DNA of 64,000 bases from the NCBI GenBank assembly GCA_947359465.1, contig OX375883.1:93770411-93834410 (forward strand). The letters run 5' to 3'. The notes under the pieces are model-generated. The model had not been told where the DNA came from. It made no database searches and worked only from the letters and a program-made list of their open reading frames with translations. Every line of letters begins with the position of its first letter. Within the stretch, counting starts at the first letter, position 1. Positions 57,061 to 64,000 of this stretch are shown here, piece after piece. The DNA is from Metellina segmentata. Taxonomy: Eukaryota; Arthropoda; Arachnida; Araneae; Tetragnathidae. A program made the translations under genes and the position numbers.

Positions 57061-57311
57061 AATACAAGAAAAAGGAGGGCTAACCCGTTTCTACACAGAA
57101 TAATAAAGAACTTTTATGAACAACATGCAATGTCCAAGGGTTAGCTGGAAAATGCCTCGTTTCATTCATTTTTTTCTCTTCAATTATTTCTTCAATCATA
57201 TGCATCACAATATTAAGGATAATGCATTTCAAGATCAATCCCTTGCCAAGCACCTGCATTACACTAGGGAGTATCAATAAGTAACGCACATAATGTAAAT
57301 AATAATAATAA

Positions 57312-57565
57312 TTTTTTTTTCTAATGGCGGGCACATTTGACCTAAGTCATTGGCCACTACAAGGCCCGAAGTGATGGCCACTTGTAAAGGAGCACCCAGT
57401 GGGAGGACCATCATTGCCCCTAACAATTTATGCTTCGTAATTATGAACCATGTTCAGATGACGAAGCAACACCTGAGCTGGTATACGCTTACAAACATCC
57501 ATGCCCGAACCGGAGACCTTCCGATCAAGAGGCTAACACCTTAACCACTATACCGGTTGGTCGGC
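57312..57565 (-). mobile_element. tRNA-derived SINE (family 1)
   Basis: T-run then CTAATGGCGGGCAC, GGCCACTACAAGGCC, GGACCATCATTGCCCC, ending in the reversed head AACACCTTAACCACTATACCGG. AAT-repeat flanks on both sides. The middle (GACGAAGCAACACCTGAGCTGG) is family 2 body sequence, so this copy looks like a hybrid of the two SINE families. Confidence 0.78.
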
Positions 57566-57612
57566 AAAATAATAATAATAAAGCAATTAATTACAATAGG
57601 AAACAGATATGA

Positions 57613-58130
57613 AAGTATTACCCATTTATTTCCACATAATTACCATGCATGTTGAGGCCTTTTTCTCAACGATGGATCAGTTTGAAAATCCCGGTCACAT
57701 AAAACTCCGTCGACTTCGAGAAGAGCCACCTTCGCACTGCCCGTTTTAGTGCCAACGTCAGAGTCAAACTTCTTGCCGTCAAGGAACTTCTTTATGGGTC
57801 TAAACAGATGGAAATCGAAGGTCCAAGCTGTATGGACGGTGCTCCAAAACTTCCCAACCGAAACCCTGCACTTTCACATGAACTATGCGAGACACATGTG
57901 GAAGAGCGATGTCGTGCAGCAGTCGAATGTGTTGATATATCGCTCTGCGCTTTGAACCTGTCAAGAAGTTCCTTGACGGTAAGAAGCTTGACTCTGACGA
58001 CGGAACTCAAACGGGCAGTGCGAAGGTGGCTCTTCTCGAAGCCGACGGAGTTTTAAGAGACCGGGATTTTCAAACCGATCCATCGTTGGGAAAAATGCCT
58101 CAACATGCATGGTAATTATGTTTAAAAGTA
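57613..58130. pseudogene. Inverted pair of mariner transposase 3' ends
   Basis: The right copy (+ strand) reads VKKFLDGKKLDSDD, then in a shifted frame ELKRAVRRWLFSKPTEF. This matches the mariner pattern in which KxFLxGKxFxxxxEV is followed by a W-rich segment and then RWEKCI. The left copy is the reverse of the same sequence with different substitutions. No intact catalytic triad remains. Confidence 0.7.
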
Positions 58131-58496
58131 ATAAATGGGTAATACTATCATTTCTGTTTCATGTTGTCATTAATTTCTTTATTGTTATTATTTTTTACAT
58201 TATGTGCGTTACTTACTGATACTCCCTCGTAATACCACAAATAACACACAAATGTTCCGCTTTGTATGTGTAAAAAAATAACACCACCGAACACTCCTTA
58301 TGAATTGAGCTACTGCTAAATTCATTACAGGAGTGCTGTGCGAAATTAGTTACTCCTACAAACATTAACTTTTCAAGCAGTAGATAGAGTACATAACAGT
58401 ACAAGCAATATCAACCATGAAGTACTTTTCGGTAGATTGAAGCTACATGTTTTCTTATGCGTTCCTACGCATATAACAACAAAAACAATCCAAAAA

Positions 58497-58562
58497 GGTA
58501 GGTAGGTATTTTAATTAACATCATACTGTAGCACCACAACAGGTTAGTAATGAAAGTCTGTT
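58497..58562 (-). mobile_element. SINE 3' fragment (family 2)
   Basis: AGGTAGGTAGGTATTTTAATTAACATCATACTGTAGC matches in content the tail and 3' end of the SINE at 55699; the rest is missing. Confidence 0.6.
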
Positions 58563-58639
58563 ATATATCATGCAAATATAATCCGGCAACGCGCTTGTGA
58601 AGAAGCGGAAGCCTGCGCATGCGCTGTAATCAGAGCGTT

Positions 58640-58930
58640 TGTATATACAATTTATGTTGTTCCTGGTCAATTGAACGCCGACGCTTACATGATCATATTG
58701 GACAATCAGTTTCTTCCTATGCTCTGGCAATTTTATACAATGGACGATTGTTACTCCAGGATGATAACGCTCCATGTCATAGAACAACCTCTGTCAAGCA
58801 GTGGTATCGAGATATGTGTGTAAAACGTCTGCCCTGGCACGCTCAGAGTCCCTACCTAAACCCCATGAATCATTTGGTGGTGGGAGTTAGAGCTAAGTTT
58901 ACGAACCAGGGAACCACGTCTTAAATCTAC
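58640..58930 (+). pseudogene. Tc1-like transposase remnant, third family
   Basis: GQLNADAYMIILDNQFLP in one frame, then after a frameshift LLLQDDNAPCHRTTSVKQWY (second catalytic Asp) and LPWHAQSPYLNPMNHL. The N-P-I-E-N of the family is N-P-M-N-H here, so the third acid is lost. Confidence 0.8.
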
Positions 58931-59239
58931 AACTGAGCTGGCGACATTCTTGCAGCAGGAATGAACACAAATACTCATAGCTGTGTATCCAAACCTTATT
59001 GAAAGTATTCCCCGAAGGGTAGCTAGTGTAATTTCAGCACGTGGGGGACCATCCTTCTATTAAAGCATGTATTATTTCCCTTATACCATCACATCTTACT
59101 GTCCGGTCCGTTGTTGTAAGATAATGTAGTTCCATAATTCGCTCTTGTACAGCATTCTACTGCATACGTGTATATCATCCACCACCTGATTGAACCTAAT
59201 AAAGGTCTTATTTTCTAAGCTGCTTCGTTCTTATCATGA

Positions 59240-59490
59240 ACTCCACTTAGTACACGACACGGTCCGGGATCAACTCCGACGGACATGATCCGAGGACAAC
59301 ACCATGGGATTTCTAACCACGGCCAAATGACGAAGGCAACACCTGAGCTGCCCCATACCAACGTGAGGACATTTGAGATCATGACAGTCTTAACGAGCAC
59401 CAACCCCTCTTTGTGCACGACGGTGTGTGGTTGGATTTGAACTCTCCGGGTCTAATCCGTTCCTCTTCTTACCGGGCTAATTATTATTTG
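59240..59490 (-). mobile_element. Degenerate SINE (family 2-related)
   Basis: CGGTCCGGGATCAACTCCGAC, GATCCGAGGACAACACC, CACCTGAGCTGCC, and a decayed head GGATTTGAACTCTCCGGG. Limits approximate. Confidence 0.6.
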
Positions 59491-59748
59491 GTCTTGCCGA
59501 GCCAGACACTAGACATTCAAGATCAAGTTATAGACAAACACACAATGAAAGTTTTACTGACACACAAGAAAGAAAAACGCACACAGGGAGGACTACTCCT
59601 GACAGGAATTGAACATGAGGCGCCTACAACTCAATGGTTGCTGGCGCAATGGGCAATGTAGTCAAAAAACTAACCTTGTAAAGAACCGAAATACATAAAA
59701 ACAGCTTCGGATACTTTTATAGATGATCGGTTGATCGAGTCTATTGCA

Positions 59749-60423
59749 ATCTATAACAAAACAATCGACGCTCCAAGAAGCATTTGTCCGATTGCGATAG
59801 AAATTGGTGGATCTGAAGACCATACATAAGAAACAAACGATTCAAATTAAAGATAAACTAAATCATTTATTTCAGAGTTAGACCGTTATAAAGTTATTAA
59901 GTAACTAAAGCGTTGGTCCACCTTTGGTTTGGATGCAAGCTGTCACCCGGGGTGGCATAGACTGTAAAAGTTCCCGGATGGTGTCCTGGTGAATGTTTTG
60001 CCAAATTGTCTCCAACTGTCGGGATAAATGGTCATTATTCCGGGATGTTTGCAATCGCCTTCCCATAACGTCCCAAATTGGCTCTATGGGAGAGAGATTG
60101 GGAGATCTAGCTGGCCAAGGAAGTGTTGGGAAAGCCTGAAGAATATTCGTAGCAACATGTGCCGTGTGCGACCGGGCATTATCTTGTTGAAAAGTAATTC
60201 TGGGGCGTCGCAAAAGGAACGGTACCACAACCGGTCGTAGAATGTCGTCTATGCAAGTGTGCCTGATATGACTACCAAAGGGTCCGGCTATCAAAGCAGA
60301 TGACACCCCAGACCATAACGGTCTATTGTGGGCATGTGTTTCATGCGATAGTAAGGTTAGTATACCCACGCTGTCCAGGCGTCTCCAGACAGCGTCTCCG
60401 ACCTGGAAGTCCTTGTCCATTTT
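59749..60423 (-). mobile_element. Tc1-like transposon, 3' half
   Basis: Minus-strand 3' end with ATCGACGCTCCAAGAAGC and GTCCGATTGCGATAGAAATT, matching the ends in the 50048-51175 cluster, followed by the transposase remnant. The 5' half and its terminal repeat are absent. Confidence 0.8.
59905..60420 (-). pseudogene. Tc1-like transposase, C-terminal 171 codons
   Basis: Longest transposase frame in the window. IDDILRPVVVPFLLRRPRI precedes FQQDNARSHTAHVATN (second catalytic Asp); PARSPNLSPIEPIWDVMGRR carries the third acid, Glu, in a D34E-type spacing. The frame ends RVTACIQTKGG, the usual Tc1-like C-terminus. The DNA-binding domain and first catalytic Asp are missing, so it cannot be active. 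Confidence 0.88.
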
Positions 60424-60709
60424 TGTACTTTCTTTTCTCTCGCTTTTTATGAATCAACGGACATGTGACGTAGCCCAAGAATTTAAGAGTTTATATAATA
60501 GGAATTGATTATAATTATAATGTCTCCAAGAACTTGCCAGTCTAGAGTCATTGCATGGTAAAGCAAGACGATCAGACATATTTGAAACAGTAAAAAAACA
60601 TACCAAGAAAATCTAAAATTAGATTACAGTAAACTAACCTAAGGTGTATCTGAACTCGTATGTGAAAACAATTGACGCATGGTATGTAAAAGGTCGGCCA
60701 CCCCTGTAC

Positions 60710-61106
60710 TAGGGATGCGACATAGATAGCAAAACATCGATGTTCAAAATTAAAACATCGATGTTGATAATACATCGACCCTAAAACATCGATGTTTCTA
60801 AACATCGATGTCGCATCCCTACTTTTCAGACCCTTCATCCTTGGTAACTTTGGTCTAAAAGTATATTGAATTTGCTGATTATGAAAATTATGCTACTTGG
60901 TTATTTTTAAAATTTTTATAACGGTACTTTTTTCATTTAAAATTAAAACATCGACAACGTAAAGACATCGACAAGTATAAACATCGATGTTACAAAAACA
61001 TCGATGTTACAAAAACATCGACCCAAATACATCGATGTTTTAAAAAAAAACATTTAAAAAAAAACATCGATGTTTTGAAAACATCGACATTGATGTCGCA
61101 TCCTTA
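60710..61106. mobile_element. hAT-like MITE with ATCGATGT repeats
   Basis: Exact 8-bp target duplication CCCTGTAC at 60702-60709 and 61107-61114, as for hAT elements. Ends TAGGGATGCGACA and, in reverse, TAAGGATGCGACA. The interior contains many AACATCGATGTT-type palindromes. A second inward copy of the right end (TGTCGCATCCCTA) lies near 60811-60823, so a shorter unit is contained in the longer one. It sits in a SINE-like stretch (TACTAGAGGAACACAACGGGC follows). Confidence 0.85.
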
Positions 61107-61139
61107 CCCTGTACTAGAGGAACACAACGGGCTGTCTGT

Positions 61140-62430
61140 ATTAAATCCTTAATACATAAAAACAAATCAAACAAACAAACAACCTTTATAAACGACTTAT
61201 CAAAGGACGTCTGATTTTACATCTAAGTCACACCATATCACGTCCGGCACCGAACTATAAACTCGAAACCAGAATCTGCACTAAATTGTTGGAATGCGTT
61301 GTTTACCTATAACCAATCCCGTAATGGAACGGAAAGGTAGATTCGTCCAAAACCACGTGACTGAAACTCCAACTTGCTAAAGTCCGACTATATATCTAAA
61401 GCTCTTTAGGATATTGAGGCAAGACGGTTTTCTTTATGGCAAATTGCTTTTAAAGAGGAAAAACCCATCCCTCTCGAAGTTTTGAAAAAGATTTACAGGA
61501 CCACATCTAAAGTGGATAAAAGTTGTTACTTACTCCAGTAAAAGTAATGGTCAAAGTATTTTGGGAACTGCACTTTTTCACTGTCGAGAACAATTTTATC
61601 TTCAATGTCATATATAAATAGGAATTATAGGTATCTGTCATATATATGTTTCTTCCTTCACTGTGAAACTAACGTTATACGTCCGATGAAGAACTTACAC
61701 CAGTGATGAAAATGCTCATTTTTGTATTTAATTAATAGATTGACCATCAAAATGTTCAAAAACGACAATTAAAACCCATAAAATGGACTTAATTAATTAA
61801 AATTTCAAGTTTTAAAATACCGAAAAGTACGGCAAAAGCACATGACCTCAAAACGCAACGTGACGTCATTATGCACCACGATGTAATGTTTACGTTCGTC
61901 TAGTGCGTTGAAATTTCATATTGCTAGCTCTTTAATTTTTAAACAATCAATTAAATTTTTTTTTCTTGCTTTTTCAATGTTACTATCAAAGTAAACACAC
62001 CGTCATGGGGCACAGTGACGTCACAAGAAGCGGCGTAGGAAAACTAGCGCTTTTGAGATGAAGTAAATAGTGCGAACTTTATATTTTTTATTTTACCTTT
62101 TCGGGTTTTAAAAAGTAAAAAGTAAAGATACTTTCCATCATATTTTTTCATTCTCTGTATTATAAAAATATAAACAAAAAACGTGCAAGTTCCTCATTGC
62201 AAGAAAAGTATCACAAGTTACTTTTGGAGCGAACATTGGAAACAAACTAACACGATAAATCTGTATAACGGAAATTTGAATATTCAGACCAGTCCGGGTC
62301 ACCGCTTTTTCACTAAGCAGATGTTATATGAAATTACATGTGTACCACTAGCATTACTCTTTTGCAGTGATCAGTGATAATAAGTTTCTACCCACAGTGA
62401 ATTGAACTTGTCCTGTCAGAAATTGAAAGG
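61140..62430. other. Unassigned sequence
   Basis: No gene, RNA or repeat family recognised. Confidence 0.5.
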
Positions 62431-62431
62431 G

Positions 62432-62960
62432 AGGCCGTGGTAGCCCAGTTGGAAAGATATTGAGTTTAAAACGTCTATATACGTTGCGAGTTTAAAACGT
62501 AGTTCACATTACGAGTTGTGCTGATTTTTCCCTTCGGTATTAATCACAGACCATTACCAATAACCCGTTATGTTCATCCAGTTTTACGTTAATTTAACTA
62601 CCAATCATCCAACTAGAAGTTTAAAGTGTATCGCTTAGGCTTCTGCCGATGGACTGGTGATGATGATGTCGTGTCTACGACGAGTCTTGTTCAAATGATG
62701 CCATGAGCAGTTATCACAGCTCATTGGGCAGATGGACTGGTATTAATCCCAAAGAGAAAGAACCGAAAACAACACAATGTAATTAAAGCAAATCGTAACC
62801 AATTGAAATGGAGCTCCGGCTCCAGTTTTAACCATTCCATCCTCCGGATCTATCCTTTCTGGATTGATACTGTACCATCGTCAGTAACTCGTTGTATTGT
62901 AGTACAGTCACCAATAGTGCGTCGTGATGCTTCAGCTCGATGTTAATACAACAACCATAC
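62432..62960 (+). repeat. Possible old tRNA-derived SINE
   Basis: GGCCGTGGTAGCCCAGTTGG resembles an A-box region but no clear B box follows. CAGCTCATTGGGCAGATGGACTGG and related pieces further on look repetitive. Weak call. Confidence 0.3.
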
Positions 62961-64000
62961 TACAGGTATAGATAGGTGGTGGTTATGGGTTATGTACAAA
63001 ACTTGAGTCCAATAGAAAATCAGGCTAATTTATTTCATCAGAAACATGGAACTGCGCTTGAAAAAATTGTTATTTTTCTTAATATTTTGTAAACATTTTA
63101 ATTTATTGACTTTTTCACCAAAGGTTTCGTGTAAATTACCTTTAACAACACTTTGCTTTAAATCGGAATATTAGAAAACAAATCTTACCCTGTTTTAAAA
63201 TAGAATAATGCTAAAGTCAAACAAAATAACATACCATTTTCCAAACTAAAGAGTTAAACTTGCAAACTTCTTACCTGAAAAAAAGTACGTCATAATTAGA
63301 TATTTATATGTAAAAGTAACTAAAATAAAATGTCTTTATTTAATATTTCCATAACAAATAAAGACATTTGAATTGGATTGGTTGCCCTGTGAAGAACATC
63401 AGGCAACATAATAATAAGCCCCTATTATAAATATTATGTAATCAAAAATTAACGAATTATTTAAGGCGGATCAAACTAATTACTGATTCCATGAATGAGA
63501 GAGTAATACTTGATTGTTTAAGATAGCACGAACCCTTAAATAGTATATAAATCATTTTGTTTGATTTTAAAAAAATTTTAAATTCATAGATTGAACAGTT
63601 TGAAAAGTGGCTGAACATTATGTTGCCCATGATGACCTTCGTATATATATATATATATTTCAAAGAAATAAATTTTCCTACATTTCAATACATGTTTCAA
63701 TTTTAATATGTTGTTTGTTTTTATATGCATATAAATAAATGTGTGTGTGTGAACATGGTACATAATTTCTTAAATTCTGTTTGGTTATCACATCAATAAT
63801 ATTATGAAAATGTTAATATTTCAGCTGAAATGGAAATTAGAGATTTTAAAGTCGGGAGATATATTTATTACCCTTTTCATTCAACCGATCTTTCGAAAAT
63901 CCTCCGAATTTTTAGCAATTATGTGATGATTGTGCTAAACACTTACATGTATGACTGGTATTCCATGATTAGATAATTTCATGTAACACTTCCATGACAT
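62961..64000. other. Unassigned AT-rich sequence
   Basis: A short TATATA run at 63642-63658 and a GTGTGTGTGT run at 63741; nothing else recognised. Confidence 0.5.

Larger units (their letters stand above)
57267..58226. mobile_element. mariner foldback: two inverted 3' ends of one element
   Basis: Outer ends GGGAGTATCAATAAGTAACG and its reverse near 58200-58226. Inside, 57613-57800 and 57960-58150 are inverted copies of the end of a mariner-type transposase gene (KKFLDGKKL and HRWEKGLNMHGNYV stretches). A TA sits next to the left end, TC next to the right. Two 3' halves face outward, so the unit is a head-to-head rearrangement rather than one element. A SINE has inserted near the left end. 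Confidence 0.72.

Overview
The window is AT-rich eukaryotic nuclear DNA made almost entirely of repeats. The evidence is Pol III-type tRNA genes followed by T-runs, tRNA-derived SINEs, three Helitron groups, Tc1/mariner, PIF/Harbinger, hAT and pogo-type DNA transposons, a CR1/L2-type non-LTR fragment and a solo LTR. The mix suggests an arthropod, possibly a spider, but nothing visible fixes the taxon. No intact host protein gene was found. Nearly all open frames longer than 60 codons are translations of repeats.

Layout. (1) 1-15,792 and 22,607-26,845: a tandem array of about 375-bp units, each with one 82-nt serine tRNA gene or pseudogene. I count 54 copies, mostly anticodon CGA, all on the + strand. 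(2) 15,793-22,606: a 6.8-kb palindromic (foldback) element that split one array unit. Its arms are about 2.3 and 3.1 kb and share a short CCCAGGTGGCAC end. Each arm holds a subterminal minisatellite (3 copies left, 7 right, 189 bp in the right arm) and a SINE; the right arm also holds a solo LTR. The 1.4-kb loop holds a broken, intron-containing gene. (3) 27,545-37,826: a 649-bp Helitron, a Helitron-like element whose interior has grown into a 36-copy, 237-bp satellite (28,306 to about 37,152), and a third Helitron abutting it. (4) 38,396-38,726: a (TA)n tract. (5) 39-47 kb: SINE pieces, a 0.7-kb palindrome, a second copy of the 0.65-kb Helitron, two pogo-like MITEs and a six-copy satellite of about 120 bp. 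(6) 47-64 kb: two full-length SINEs with clear target duplications, the non-LTR fragment, several degraded Tc1-like transposases, two more Helitrons, a Harbinger element with a smaller one nested in it, a mariner foldback, and a hAT-like element full of ATCGATGT motifs.

How the parts relate. The tRNA array appears to evolve by unequal exchange, since blocks of several units recur inside it and across the insertion. The palindrome is younger than at least part of the array and carries its own insertion history: the SINE is in both arms, the LTR in only one. The 465-bp Helitron at 51,973 carries a single unit of the sequence present 36 times in the element at 28,306, so a likely unamplified relative of the satellite is in the same window.

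Boundaries supported by target duplications or hallmark termini are given to the base. Other boundaries are approximate and say so.
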